A stretch of DNA of 41,694 bases from Stutzerimonas chloritidismutans AW-1 (GCF_000495915.1 NZ_AOFQ01000034.1:1-41694), one strand, 5' to 3'. Shown: positions 8,969 to 17,349, counted from the stretch's first letter. Translations and numbers: made by a program. The notes: a model not told the origin generated them from the sequence alone.

Positions 8969-10258
8969 ATGCGCAAAGCTCTCAACCAAGGCCTGATCGA
9001 ATATCTGCAGGCGTCCCCTACCCCGTTCCATGCCACCCAGAATCTCGCCCAGGCGCTACAGGCCGCCGGCTACCGTGCGCTGGACGAGCGCGAGGTCTGG
9101 CATACCGAGGCGGGCGGGCGTTATTACGTTACCCGCAACGACTCGGCCATCATCGCCTTCCAGCTGGGCAGCAAGGCGCTCGTCGAACACGGCCTGCGCT
9201 TGGTTGGCGCCCATACCGACAGCCCGTGCCTGCGGGTCAAGCCGCAGCCCGAGCTGCAGCGCCAGGGCTTCTGGCAGCTGGGGGTCGAGGTGTATGGCGG
9301 CGCCCTGCTCGCTCCTTGGTTCGACCGCGATCTGTCGCTGGCCGGCCGTGTCACCTACAGCCGTGATGGCCGCATCGAAAGCCAGCTGATCGACTTCAAG
9401 GTTCCGATCGCGACGATTCCGAACCTGGCGATTCACCTCAATCGGGAAGCCAATCAGGGCTGGGCCATCAACGCGCAGAACGAGCTACCGCCGATTCTGG
9501 CCCAGATCGCCAGCCAGGAAAGCCCAGACTTCCGCGCACTCCTCGCCGATCAGCTCGGCCGTGAACATGGGCTGGTCGCCGACGTGGTGCTGGACTTCGA
9601 ACTGAGCTTCTACGACACCCAGAGCGCCGCGGTCATCGGCCTGCACGGTGACTTCATCGCCGGCGCGCGTCTGGACAATCTGCTCTCGTGCTTTGCGGGC
9701 TTGCAGGCCTTGCTGAACGCCGAACCCGAGCACACCTGCGTACTGGTCTGCACCGATCACGAGGAAGTCGGCTCCACTTCGCTGTGCGGCGCGGATGGCC
9801 CTTTCCTGGAGCATGTCTTGCGTCGCGTGCTGCCGGATGAGGACGACTTCCAGCGCGCCATCAGCCATTCCCTGCTGATTTCCGCCGACAATGCCCACGC
9901 GGTGCACCCGAACTACGCCGACAAGCACGACGGCAATCACGGGCCGAAGCTCAACGCTGGTCCAGTGATCAAGGTGAACAACAACCAGCGCTACGCCACC
10001 AGCAGCGAAACTGCCGGCTTCTTCCGCCATCTCTGCCTGGAGAACGAAGTGCCGGTGCAGAGTTTCGTCACCCGCAGCGACATGGGTTGCGGCTCCACGA
10101 TCGGCCCGATCACGGCCAGTCAGCTGGGTGTGCGTACCGTCGACATCGGCCTGCCGACCTTCGCCATGCACTCGATCCGCGAGCTTGCGGGTAGTCAGGA
10201 CCTGGCGCATCTGGTCAAGGTACTGACCGCGTTCTACGCCAGCAGCCAGTTGCCTTGA
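8969..10258 (+). CDS. apeB: M18 family aminopeptidase (ApeB-like)
   Basis: Cytosolic two-zinc aspartyl-type aminopeptidase of family M18. The 429-residue protein carries the metal-binding and catalytic set in order: GAHTDSP with His82 and Asp84, [10 protein letters not shown] (Asp ligand), CTDHEEVGS (Glu-Glu pair), [18 protein letters not shown] (Asp ligand), and [10 protein letters not shown] (His ligand). Domain order and length are those of the family. ATG 8969 is preceded by GGAG at 6 nt. It stands alone, 113 bp after rluA; TATAGA at 8936-8941 might be a -10 box but no good -35 pairs with it. Downstream it converges on a quinone oxidoreductase, with a hairpin between them. The product probably trims N-terminal acidic or neutral residues from peptides; its substrates in this organism are unknown. 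Confidence 0.93.
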   Translation: MRKALNQGLIEYLQASPTPFHATQNLAQALQAAGYRALDEREVWHTEAGGRYYVTRNDSAIIAFQLGSKALVEHGLRLVGAHTDSPCLRVKPQPELQRQGFWQLGVEVYGGALLAPWFDRDLSLAGRVTYSRDGRIESQLIDFKVPIATIPNLAIHLNREANQGWAINAQNELPPILAQIASQESPDFRALLADQLGREHGLVADVVLDFELSFYDTQSAAVIGLHGDFIAGARLDNLLSCFAGLQALLNAEPEHTCVLVCTDHEEVGSTSLCGADGPFLEHVLRRVLPDEDDFQRAISHSLLISADNAHAVHPNYADKHDGNHGPKLNAGPVIKVNNNQRYATSSETAGFFRHLCLENEVPVQSFVTRSDMGCGSTIGPITASQLGVRTVDIGLPTFAMHSIRELAGSQDLAHLVKVLTAFYASSQLP

Positions 10259-10268
10259 ACCGCACCGG

Positions 10269-10294
10269 GCAGGTCTGCAGCACTGCAAACCTGC
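10269..10294. terminator. Hairpin between convergent apeB and oxidoreductase genes
   Basis: Inverted repeat GCAGGT..TGCAG-ca-CTGCA..ACCTGC (arms 10269-10280 and 10283-10294 with one mismatch). It sits 11 nt after the apeB stop and 56 nt before the end of the convergent gene. No T-run follows on either strand, so it may be a weak bidirectional terminator or an mRNA 3'-end stabiliser. Confidence 0.45.
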
Positions 10295-10349
10295 TCGATC
10301 CATCAAGGCAAAGCGAAATCTGGCTCCGTCCACATCAGGACGATGCGGA

Positions 10350-11312
10350 TCAGGAAAGCGCGCTATCGATCACCAGGGCCACCTTGCCGGACACGGTGTT
10401 GCTGGCCAGCGTTTCGAATGCAGCCTCCACATCACTGATGGCAAAGGTTCGCTCCAGACGCGGCGAAAGCTTGCCCTGGGTGAACAGCGGCCAGACCTTC
10501 TCTTCCATTTCCGCCAGCAGCCCGGCCTTGTAATCGGCGTCGCGGCTGCGCAGGGTCGAGCCGATCAACTGGATGCGCTTGGCCAGCAAACCAGCCAGAT
10601 CCATCTCGGCCTTGCGTCCGCCCATCAAGCCGATCATCACCCAACGCCCATCCAGCGCCAGCAGCTGCATATTCAATGCGGCGTACTTGGCACCGACCGG
10701 GTCGAGGATCATGTCGAACGGACCAAAATCGCGTAGCGCTTCGAGCGAGTCACCACGCAGCACACCACCCTGAGCACCGAGCGACTCACAGTAGGCCAGC
10801 CGCTCAGCCGAGCCGACACTGACCCAGCAGGGATTGCCGAAAGCCTTGCACAACTGGATCGCCGCCGAGCCGACACCACTGGCGCCAGCGTGCAGCAGCA
10901 CCTTGTCGCCGGCCAGTAAAGCGCCCAGGCGATAGAGATTGAGCCAGGCCGTGGCATATACCTCCGGGATCACCGCAGCTTCATGCAGTGACATGCCCTC
11001 GGGAACCGGCAGCGCGTGACGGGCATCGACCACCACCTCCTCGGCCATGCCACCACCAGCCAGCAGCGTGCACACGCGATCACCCACCTTCCAGCGGCTG
11101 CGCCCACTGACCTCGGCGACCACCCCTGCGCATTCCAGCCCCAGGATGTCGGTGACACCTGCCGGCGGCGGATAGTGTCCGCCTCGCTGCAGCAGGTCCG
11201 CACGGTTCAGCCCGGCAGCAGCCACACGGATACGGATTTCGCCATCGCCGCACGCCGGAGCCGGTCGCTCGGCCCACTCCAGATGCCCCTCGATACCTTG
11301 CAATGCCTTCAT
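10350..11312 (-). CDS. NAD(P)H:quinone oxidoreductase, zinc-free MDR family
   Basis: Medium-chain reductase of the quinone oxidoreductase/zeta-crystallin type (PIG3-like), cytoplasmic and NADPH-dependent. I chose ATG 11312 (MKALQGIEGHLEWAE), with GGAGG 6 nt upstream, giving 320 aa; the frame is open a further 31 codons but that part has no family similarity. Features: N-terminal GroES-like domain with AAAGLNRADLLQRGGHYPPP, the family-typical LGLECAGVV, and a Rossmann nucleotide-binding loop HAGASGVGSAAIQL at residues 141-154. The structural and catalytic zinc cysteines of alcohol dehydrogenases are absent. It is divergent from prc with 174 bp between the two starts. The natural quinone or enone substrate is not known. 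Confidence 0.88.
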   Translation of the reverse strand: MKALQGIEGHLEWAERPAPACGDGEIRIRVAAAGLNRADLLQRGGHYPPPAGVTDILGLECAGVVAEVSGRSRWKVGDRVCTLLAGGGMAEEVVVDARHALPVPEGMSLHEAAVIPEVYATAWLNLYRLGALLAGDKVLLHAGASGVGSAAIQLCKAFGNPCWVSVGSAERLAYCESLGAQGGVLRGDSLEALRDFGPFDMILDPVGAKYAALNMQLLALDGRWVMIGLMGGRKAEMDLAGLLAKRIQLIGSTLRSRDADYKAGLLAEMEEKVWPLFTQGKLSPRLERTFAISDVEAAFETLASNTVSGKVALVIDSALS

Positions 11313-11486
11313 GCTGCCTCCATAGTGGTTCCTATCTATGCCCACCCAACTGATCGCTCGCTGGCCTTCTTTGACCACCTCAACCATCGGGCTTGTGCTT
11401 TCCACCGCCGGACGGAAAAACGAACCGGCGCCTACTTTAGATGGCCTAATATGCGTTATTCCCTAGCCTTACGTCGCCCCCAAGCC

Positions 11487-13571
11487 ATGAAACGTACGCT
11501 GACCTGCACCGTTCTCGCCGTTCTGTTCGGCCTTCACGCTTCCCTGGCGATGGCCAAAGCCGTCAGCACGCCAGAGAACTGGGACTACCTGCAACCCGAT
11601 CGTGAACAGGTCATCGCCAGCCTGAACGTCGTCGAACTGCTCAAGCGCCATCACTACAACAAGCCGCCGCTGAACGACGCGCGTTCGGCAAAGATTTTCG
11701 ACAGCTACATCCAGATGCTCGATCCCTCGCGCAGCTATTTCCTGGCATCTGATCTCGAAGAGTTCGGCAAGTGGCGCAACCAGTTCGACGACTTCCTCAA
11801 GGGCGGCAATCTCGAACCCGGTTTCATCATCTACTCCCGTCATCTCGAGCGCTTGCAGAACCGGCTGAACTACGCCCTGAGCCTGCTCGACAAGGGCGTC
11901 GACAGCTTCGACTTCAGCGTCGACGAGGAGCTGCTGGTCGACCGTGAGAAGGCCGCCTGGGCCAAGGACACCGCAGAGCTGGATGACCTGTGGCGCAAAC
12001 GGGTAAAGGACGAGGTATTGCGTCTGAAGATCGCCGGCAAGGAGCCGAAGGCCATTGAGGAACTGCTGACCAAACGCTACAAGAACCAGCTATCGCGCCT
12101 GAACCAGACCCGTGGCGAGGACGTTTTCCAGACCTATATCAACGCCTTCGCGCAGACCTACGATCCGCACACCCAATACCTGTCGCCGGACAGCGCGGAG
12201 AATTTCGACATCAACATGAGCCTGTCGCTCGAGGGCATCGGCGCGGTGCTGCAGAGTGACAACGAGCACGTGAAGATCGTACGCCTGGTGCCGGCAGGCC
12301 CGGCGGAGAAGAGCAAGCAGCTGGCGCCAGCGGACAAGATTGTCGGCGTCGGCCAGGCCAACGATGAGATGGTCGACGTCATCGGCTGGCGTCTGGATGA
12401 GGTGGTCAAGCTCATCCGCGGCCCGAAGGGTTCCGTCGTGCGTCTGGAAGTCATCCCGGCGAGCAACGCGCCGAATGACCAGAGCAGCAAGGTCGTCGCC
12501 ATTACCCGCGAAGCAGTGAAGCTCGAGGAGCAGGCAGCGAAGAAGTCGGTGCTGAACCTGGAACACCAGGGGCAGAACTTCAAGCTCGGCGTGATCGAAA
12601 TTCCGGCGTTCTACCTCGACTTCAAGGCACTGCGCGCCGGGGACCAGAACTACAAGAGCACCACGCGTGACGTTAAAAAGCTGCTCTCCGAACTGGAAGC
12701 AGAGAAAGTGGACGGCGTGGTCATCGACCTGCGCAACAACGGCGGCGGCTCACTGCAAGAGGCCACCGAGCTCACCGGCCTATTCATCGATCAGGGTCCG
12801 ACTGTGCTGGTACGCAACAGCGATGGCCGCGTAGACGTGCTTGCCGATGAACAGACCGGCGCGCTGTACAAGGGGCCGCTGGCCGTCCTCGTCAACCGTC
12901 TTTCGGCATCGGCCTCGGAGATCTTCGCCGGCGCGATGCAGGACTACCACCGGGCCTTAATCCTCGGTGGCCAGACCTTCGGCAAGGGCACCGTGCAGAC
13001 GATCCAGCCTCTCAACCATGGTGAGCTGAAACTGACCCTGGCCAAGTTTTACCGCGTATCCGGGCAGAGCACTCAACATCAGGGTGTGATTCCCGACATC
13101 AGCTACCCTGCCGATGTCGACACCAAGGAAATCGGTGAGAGTGCGCTGCCGGAAGCGCTGCCTTGGGACAGCATCCGCGCGGCGATCAATCCGGACATGA
13201 ACCCGTTCAAGCCTTTCCTCGCCGAGCTGAAGGCACGCCACGAAGCACGCACCGGCGAGAACCCGGACTTCGTCTTCACCCGCGATCGTCTGGCGCTGGC
13301 CCAGGAGCTGATGCACGAAACCACCGTCAGCCTCAATGAAGAAAAGCGGCGTGCACAACAGGCCGATATCGAGAAGCGTCAGCTGGCCTTGGAGAATGCA
13401 TTGCGCCTGGCCAAAGGTGAGGAGCCACTGGCAAAGCTGGAGAAGGAAGACGAAAACACGCCTCACGCGGAAGCGGACAAACCAAAGCCGGAGGATGATG
13501 CCTACCTCTCCGAGAGCGGGCGCATTCTGCTCGATTACCTCGGTCTCAGCTCGGCGATGGCCAAGCACTGA
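11487..13571 (+). CDS. prc: Tail-specific (C-terminal processing) periplasmic protease Prc
   Basis: S41A serine protease that recognises hydrophobic C-termini and degrades or trims periplasmic proteins. In P. aeruginosa the orthologue (AlgO) contributes to alginate control by degrading truncated MucA. From ATG 11487 the protein has 694 residues with a signal peptide (cleavage about SLAMA-KAV). Order: N-terminal helical domain, PDZ domain (about 220-320, LEGIGAVLQ onward), S41 protease core, and a C-terminal DUF3340-type region. The Ser-Lys dyad is Ser475 in RLSASASEIF and Lys500 in FGKGTVQT; the 25-residue spacing equals that of E. coli Tsp. An upstream ATG at 11451 is possible, but the signal peptide supports 11487. 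Neither start has a good Shine-Dalgarno site. A clear terminator follows. Confidence 0.94.
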   Translation: MKRTLTCTVLAVLFGLHASLAMAKAVSTPENWDYLQPDREQVIASLNVVELLKRHHYNKPPLNDARSAKIFDSYIQMLDPSRSYFLASDLEEFGKWRNQFDDFLKGGNLEPGFIIYSRHLERLQNRLNYALSLLDKGVDSFDFSVDEELLVDREKAAWAKDTAELDDLWRKRVKDEVLRLKIAGKEPKAIEELLTKRYKNQLSRLNQTRGEDVFQTYINAFAQTYDPHTQYLSPDSAENFDINMSLSLEGIGAVLQSDNEHVKIVRLVPAGPAEKSKQLAPADKIVGVGQANDEMVDVIGWRLDEVVKLIRGPKGSVVRLEVIPASNAPNDQSSKVVAITREAVKLEEQAAKKSVLNLEHQGQNFKLGVIEIPAFYLDFKALRAGDQNYKSTTRDVKKLLSELEAEKVDGVVIDLRNNGGGSLQEATELTGLFIDQGPTVLVRNSDGRVDVLADEQTGALYKGPLAVLVNRLSASASEIFAGAMQDYHRALILGGQTFGKGTVQTIQPLNHGELKLTLAKFYRVSGQSTQHQGVIPDISYPADVDTKEIGESALPEALPWDSIRAAINPDMNPFKPFLAELKARHEARTGENPDFVFTRDRLALAQELMHETTVSLNEEKRRAQQADIEKRQLALENALRLAKGEEPLAKLEKEDENTPHAEADKPKPEDDAYLSESGRILLDYLGLSSAMAKH

Positions 13572-13588
13572 ATCGAGTGGAACGCCGC

Positions 13589-13620
13589 GATGTCATCAAA
13601 TTGACATCACGACATCGTGA
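13589..13620. repeat. Two overlapping small inverted repeats
   Basis: GATGTCA-tcaaat-TGACATC (13589-13608) overlaps TCACGA-ca-TCGTGA (13607-13620), between the prc stop and the prc terminator. They could form alternative hairpins in the mRNA 3' end or be a binding site for a regulator of the next gene. No known motif was recognised. Confidence 0.4.
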
Positions 13621-13624
13621 AATG

Positions 13625-13653
13625 AAAGGGCCGCGTTTCGGCCCTTTTCTTTT
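13625..13653 (+). terminator. Rho-independent terminator after prc
   Basis: A 9-bp perfect stem AAAGGGCCG / CGGCCCTTT with a 5-nt loop (13625-13647), followed by tcttttc. It is a classical intrinsic terminator. It ends only about 20 nt before the ATG of the EAL-GGDEF gene, leaving little room for a separate promoter after it, so that gene's promoter must lie within or before the hairpin, or expression must come from read-through. Confidence 0.85.
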
Positions 13654-13670
13654 CACACCCAGAGACCTCC

Positions 13671-15467
13671 ATGACAGTCACCGAGCAGTTGAGCACGCTG
13701 GGACATATCCTTGCTCACGGCGACATCACCACCCTGTTCCAACCCATCGTCTCGCTTTCGGAGCGACGCATTCTCGGTTATGAAGCACTCAGCCGTGGAC
13801 CATCTAACGGCCCGCTGCACTCCCCGATCAATTTGCTCGCCACAGCACGCCACGCCGGCCGGCTTAACGAACTAGAGATGACCTGCCGCGAAACAGCGTG
13901 CCGGCGTTACAGCCAGGGGGCGCTACGCGGCAAGCTCTTTCTCAACGCCTCACCGGAAACGCTACTTGACGCGACCCACAAGCCCGGGCGCACGCTCGAG
14001 CTGCTGCACACCTATGGCATTTCCGCGGACAACGTGGTCATCGAGCTGACCGAGCAGGCACCGGCCGACGATCTCGAGCTGCTGGACAAGGCGCTTCATC
14101 ACTATCGCTCGATGGGCTTCAGCATAGCGCTCGACGACCTTGGTGCCGGATATTCGAGTTTGCGCCTGTGGTCCGAGCTGCGACCGGACTATGTGAAGAT
14201 CGACCGCTATTTCATCGACGGCATCCATCTCGACCCCGTGAAGCGCGAGTTCGTCGAATCCATCCTGAAGATCGCCCGCGCATCGCGTGCCCACGTAATC
14301 GCCGAAGGTATCGAACTGCGCGAGGAACTGGCGGTGCTGGCCGGCATGGGTATCGATCTGGTGCAGGGCTATCTGCTCGGACGTCCGCTGGAGTTGCCTG
14401 CCCAGGACATCGACGAGGTCCTGCCACCCCCGGAGGCCCAGCAGGCGGTCCTGGGTGAGGAGTCCGGCAACCTGTCCGGACTGCTTATCCGACAACCCGC
14501 CATGTCCGCAGAACGTCCGGTCGCTGAAATGCTCGAGGCGTTTCGACTGCAGCCAGCCCTGAACTCGATCGCAGTGTTGGACGTTGACGCCAGGCCGGTC
14601 GGCATACTTCACCGCAATCTCATTTCCGACGCGCTGCTCAAGCCCTACGCCACCGATCTGCTGGCACGCAAACCGCTTAGCCGCCTGATGAGCACGGATT
14701 TCCTCGCTGTCGAGCTCGACCAGTCGTTGCAACAGGTCAGCCGCTTGCTCACCAGCCGGGCGCGTCAAAGAATCGAGGAAGACTTCGTCATTACACAGGC
14801 AGGTCAATACCTCGGTCTGGGCCGCGTCATCGACGTTCTGAGGTTGATAACCGAACTGAAGATTCAGCAGGCGCGCCACGCCAATCCCCTGACACTGTTG
14901 CCGGGCAACGTCCCTATCCAGCAGTGCCTGACCCGCCTGCTGCTACAGCGACGTAGGGCGATGGTCTGTTACGTCGACATCGACAACTTCAAACCTTTCA
15001 ACGATCTGTATGGCTACGCCAAAGGCGATGAAGTGCTGCTGTGCCTGGCCCAATGTCTGAACGACCGGGTCGACCCACAGATGGATTTTGTCGGCCATAT
15101 TGGCGGGGATGATTTCATGCTGGTGCTGAGCGGTCACGACTGGGAGCAGCGCATTGCCGACTTGCACAGCGCCTTCGCGCTTCGCAGCAGCGCCTTCTAC
15201 CAGCCAGAACACCTCGCGGCCGGCTGCTTTATTTCCACCAGCCGTGACGGGCGTAAACAGCGCTATGCCCTGCTGTCACTCTCGATCGGGATCGTCAGCG
15301 TGCACCCGGAGCACACTGACCGCCTGGATGCAGGCAGGCTCGCCGCCCTTGCTTCGGAGGCCAAGCGCTTTGCCAAACAGGTGAACGGCCCGAGCTTCCA
15401 CCTGATCGACGCAGGGCAGCCAACGCAGGATGCCTACAACCCCAGTTGCTCCGCCTTCGCCTTGTAA
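13671..15467 (+). CDS. EAL-CBS-GGDEF cyclic-di-GMP protein with GGDDF signature
   Basis: A 598-residue cytoplasmic protein with domains in the order EAL (about 10-245), tandem CBS pair (about 265-395) and GGDEF (about 410-590). The EAL domain keeps the catalytic set: Glu38 in YEAL, Asn92, Glu125, Asp155-Asp156 in DDLGAGYSS, Lys176 in KIDR, Glu212 in AEGIE and Gln232, so phosphodiesterase activity is likely. The GGDEF half has DIDNFKPFNDLYGYAKGDEV, but its active loop reads GGDDF (478-482) instead of GG(D/E)EF, and I see no RxxD inhibitory site before it. It may therefore be a GTP-sensing or weak cyclase domain. CBS pairs usually bind adenosyl ligands, which suggests nucleotide control. The 3' end overlaps the convergent Sel1 gene by 34 bp. 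A P. aeruginosa orthologue occupies the same place after prc, as I recall. Confidence 0.9.
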   Translation: MTVTEQLSTLGHILAHGDITTLFQPIVSLSERRILGYEALSRGPSNGPLHSPINLLATARHAGRLNELEMTCRETACRRYSQGALRGKLFLNASPETLLDATHKPGRTLELLHTYGISADNVVIELTEQAPADDLELLDKALHHYRSMGFSIALDDLGAGYSSLRLWSELRPDYVKIDRYFIDGIHLDPVKREFVESILKIARASRAHVIAEGIELREELAVLAGMGIDLVQGYLLGRPLELPAQDIDEVLPPPEAQQAVLGEESGNLSGLLIRQPAMSAERPVAEMLEAFRLQPALNSIAVLDVDARPVGILHRNLISDALLKPYATDLLARKPLSRLMSTDFLAVELDQSLQQVSRLLTSRARQRIEEDFVITQAGQYLGLGRVIDVLRLITELKIQQARHANPLTLLPGNVPIQQCLTRLLLQRRRAMVCYVDIDNFKPFNDLYGYAKGDEVLLCLAQCLNDRVDPQMDFVGHIGGDDFMLVLSGHDWEQRIADLHSAFALRSSAFYQPEHLAAGCFISTSRDGRKQRYALLSLSIGIVSVHPEHTDRLDAGRLAALASEAKRFAKQVNGPSFHLIDAGQPTQDAYNPSCSAFAL

Positions 15468-15901
15468 CGATCTGCCTGCTGGGGGTCTGCGGCCAGGCCG
15501 TGGCCGCCGGCACGATACAGTTGCTCGAGGCGAACCGCCGCCAGTGGATGCCCTGCCTCGGCCGCCTGGGACCACCAGCGCGCCGCCTCACTGCCATCCG
15601 GGCCGTGGGAGGCATCTTCGCTGAGGCTGATGACGCCCATCTGATATGCCGCTTTCACATCTCCCGCCTTGGCCGCCAGCCTTAGAAGGCGAACGCCTTC
15701 CAGCTTGGCACCATAGCCGCGCCCGCGGAAATACAGGATATGACCGTAGAAACTCTGCGCCGCCACGTCGCCCAGTGCCGCCATCCGCGCGAATTGCCCT
15801 TCCATCCAACGCCAGATCTTCGGCTGCTGAACCGCGTAGTGCGACGTCATCAATTTGCGGGCAGTTAAATAACCGAGCCTTGCACGCAGCCTGCCCAGCA
15901 T
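15434..15901 (-). CDS. Sel1-like repeat (SLR) protein
   Basis: A 155-residue protein from ATG 15901 (MLGRLRARLGYLTARKLMTS). The middle has two to three Sel1-like repeats, seen as YFRGRGYGAKLEGVRLLRLA and AGDVKAAYQMGVISLSEDA, then SEAARWWSQAAEAGHPLAAV. Such alpha-solenoids mediate protein-protein contacts. No signal peptide is evident; the N-terminus is basic. It is the last gene of a tight three-gene operon: its start shares one base with the stop of the 122-aa gene (TGATG). The C-terminal codons (…KAEQLGL) overlap the convergent EAL-GGDEF gene by 34 bp. Partner and role are unknown. Confidence 0.8.
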   Translation of the reverse strand: MLGRLRARLGYLTARKLMTSHYAVQQPKIWRWMEGQFARMAALGDVAAQSFYGHILYFRGRGYGAKLEGVRLLRLAAKAGDVKAAYQMGVISLSEDASHGPDGSEAARWWSQAAEAGHPLAAVRLEQLYRAGGHGLAADPQQADRYKAKAEQLGL

Positions 15902-16269
15902 CAGAGCTCCTCCGAATAAACGAACTCGAAAACGCGCGCCACTTCTCCCGCATGCCAGGATGCAGCGGCGGCACCGTCCGCCGGCCCCGAGAAGCGTCCC
16001 AAGCGCGCAGCACACTCGAAAAAGCCCGTGCGGGGCAAACGACTAGCACCCTGACTGATGACCAGTGCGCTGCGCAACGGGCGCTCCGAGCGGGCGTCCA
16101 GCGCAGCGAGGTGCTCCAGCGCGGCGGTAAGGGTTCGCATGGCGGGTGTGGGCAACTGGAGCCGCTCGACCAGCGCACGGTAGGTCACCAGATGCCTCTG
16201 CCGGCGAGCGGCATCCAGTTCGGCAAGCAGCGCCTGCCAGTGGTGCCGGCTGATGGATACTGACGTCAA
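15901..16269 (-). CDS. Conserved-looking hypothetical protein, operon middle gene
   Basis: A 122-residue soluble protein I do not recognise. The N-terminal half is helical with a winged-helix-like look (HHWQALLAELDAARRQRHLV, TYRALVERLQLPTPAMRTLT). The C-terminal half contains a compact block, RPLRSALVISQGASRLPRTG followed by FFECAARLGRF, which looks like a conserved family core. The start is TTG 16269, overlapping the upstream TGA (TTGA), with gggaggg about 9 nt before it; translation is probably coupled. It lies between an XRE regulator and a Sel1 protein. No toxin-like motif, membrane segment or signal peptide was seen. A DNA-binding or repair-related role is conceivable from the wing-like first half, but that is speculation. 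Confidence 0.7.
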   Translation of the reverse strand: MTSVSISRHHWQALLAELDAARRQRHLVTYRALVERLQLPTPAMRTLTAALEHLAALDARSERPLRSALVISQGASRLPRTGFFECAARLGRFSGPADGAAAASWHAGEVARVFEFVYSEEL

Positions 16270-16595
16270 GCGTCGCCCTCCCAGCCGGCAATTTCCAACG
16301 CACGTGCCAGTGCTCGACGAATCGCAGCATCGGGTTCGCGCTCTCCCGCCTCGATCAGCCCCAGGTAGGCTGGACTGATCCCCACAGCGCGCGCCAACGC
16401 CTCTTGTGAAAGCCCCTTGGCCTCACGCAGAGCGCTCAGCTCGACCAGGGATGGACGTGACTGAGCGCCACTGGGTGCGACATAAGTGGCAACGGCCGAT
16501 TTGACACCGACCGCATTCAAAAGCGCCTGGTACTCGTCCCACGGCAGTACGGCGTATTCCGGCGAGCCGTCACGCATGATGACCTGTACATTCAT
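16266..16595 (-). CDS. XRE-family HTH regulator with Phd-like N-terminus
   Basis: A 109-residue protein. Residues 1-28 (MNVQVIMRDGSPEYAVLPWD, then EYQALLN) resemble the beta-hairpin and LPWDEYQALL stretch of Phd/YefM-type antitoxins. Residues 50-105 form an XRE/Cro-type helix-turn-helix: LVELSALREAKGLSQEALAR, then AVGISPAYLGLIEAGEREPD. It is probably a DNA-binding repressor of its own operon (HTH, 122-aa protein, Sel1 protein). The ATG is preceded by tggggatatacgg; TAAGAT about 40 nt upstream on the minus strand could be a -10 box. The gene overlaps the next start by 4 bp. Toxin-antitoxin membership is possible from the fold, but no recognisable toxin is encoded beside it. Confidence 0.82.
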   Translation of the reverse strand: MNVQVIMRDGSPEYAVLPWDEYQALLNAVGVKSAVATYVAPSGAQSRPSLVELSALREAKGLSQEALARAVGISPAYLGLIEAGEREPDAAIRRALARALEIAGWEGDA

Positions 16596-16751
16596 CCGTA
16601 TATCCCCAGGCGTCTTCGATCAGATGCGGAATCTTAACAGCCCTTGCCGCTCCTTGAAGCTACCAACCTGCCGCATGCGTTAGTGAATCGGGATAGAGAC
16701 CGCAAATGCTCATCCGGCACCGACAAACGGCGGCTACACACGCCGCTGCTA

Positions 16752-17201
16752 TCAGCTCGGCTGGCCGCCGGCCTTCGGTTCGTCCAACGCAGGCAAGCGT
16801 TGAAGCGATGCCTGCCGATCCGCAGTCTGGGCCTGCCTCCAGACCCTGAACGCCTCCAACTCACCAGACCACTTGCGCATTACCCAGCCCAGCACAGCCA
16901 GATCGTCGACGAACCCAAGACCAGGCAGCCAATCCGGGATGGCGTCGATTGGCGACAGGAAGTAGAGCAAGCCGGCCACCACAGCTATCAATGCATTAGG
17001 ACTGATGGCCCGGTACTCGCCACGCCACCAAGCTACGCAAATCGCCTGTAAAAGTGCCAGATCTTCTCGCAATCCTTTGAACAGCCCTCTTTTCGAAGAG
17101 GATTTGCGGGCCACCGCAAAGAGTAACGCGGGGATCTTTCCGCGTTTGATCAGACGCTGCGCGAGCGGAAAATATCGGATGAAATTCCAGGGAGCCTTCA
17201 T
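16752..17201 (-). CDS. DUF1232/YkvA family membrane protein
   Basis: A 149-residue protein with a basic N-terminus (MKAPWNFIRYFPLAQRLIKRG) and the DUF1232 signature at about residues 72-108: ALIAVVAGLLYFLSPIDAIP followed by DWLPGLGFVDDLAVLG. This is the YkvA-type motif, a hydrophobic segment with conserved SPIDxIPD. Function of the family is unknown; an inner-membrane location is likely. It stands alone, 156 bp downstream of the XRE operon's start region (same strand, so it lies upstream of that operon's promoter). Its own upstream region is the DnaA-box-containing intergenic stretch. Identification of the family is firm, function is not known. Confidence 0.82.
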   Translation of the reverse strand: MKAPWNFIRYFPLAQRLIKRGKIPALLFAVARKSSSKRGLFKGLREDLALLQAICVAWWRGEYRAISPNALIAVVAGLLYFLSPIDAIPDWLPGLGFVDDLAVLGWVMRKWSGELEAFRVWRQAQTADRQASLQRLPALDEPKAGGQPS

Positions 17202-17243
17202 CTGGGTTGCCTCCAGCCTGCGTCATCCCTGACCTCGTGAATG

Positions 17244-17266
17244 TTATCCACCGAAGCTGTGGATAA
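17244..17266. promoter_or_regulatory. Pair of opposed DnaA-box-like 9-mers
   Basis: TTATCCACC (17244-17252, 8/9 to the TTATNCACA consensus) is followed after 5 bp by TGTGGATAA (17258-17266), the exact reverse complement of the consensus DnaA box TTATCCACA. Together they form an inverted repeat with 9-bp arms (gttatccac / gtggataac). They lie 42 bp upstream of the DUF1232 gene's start on the minus strand. Binding by DnaA is inferred from sequence only. Confidence 0.5.
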
Positions 17267-17349
17267 CCTTGTGAACAGTTTATGGATGGTTGCCGCTAAG
17301 GCCCTGTTTACGGGGCCGCCCAACAGATCGGTGTTTTTTTATCCAGCCG

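Noticed and set aside
13962..14879. Minus-strand frame of 305 codons over the EAL-GGDEF gene
   Set aside because: The plus strand carries the full set of EAL residues; the minus frame is a shadow.
15901..16595. Classical toxin-antitoxin pair
   Set aside because: The regulator has a Phd-like N-terminus, but the 122-aa partner has no recognisable toxin motif and a third gene is tightly coupled; kept only as a hypothesis in the findings.
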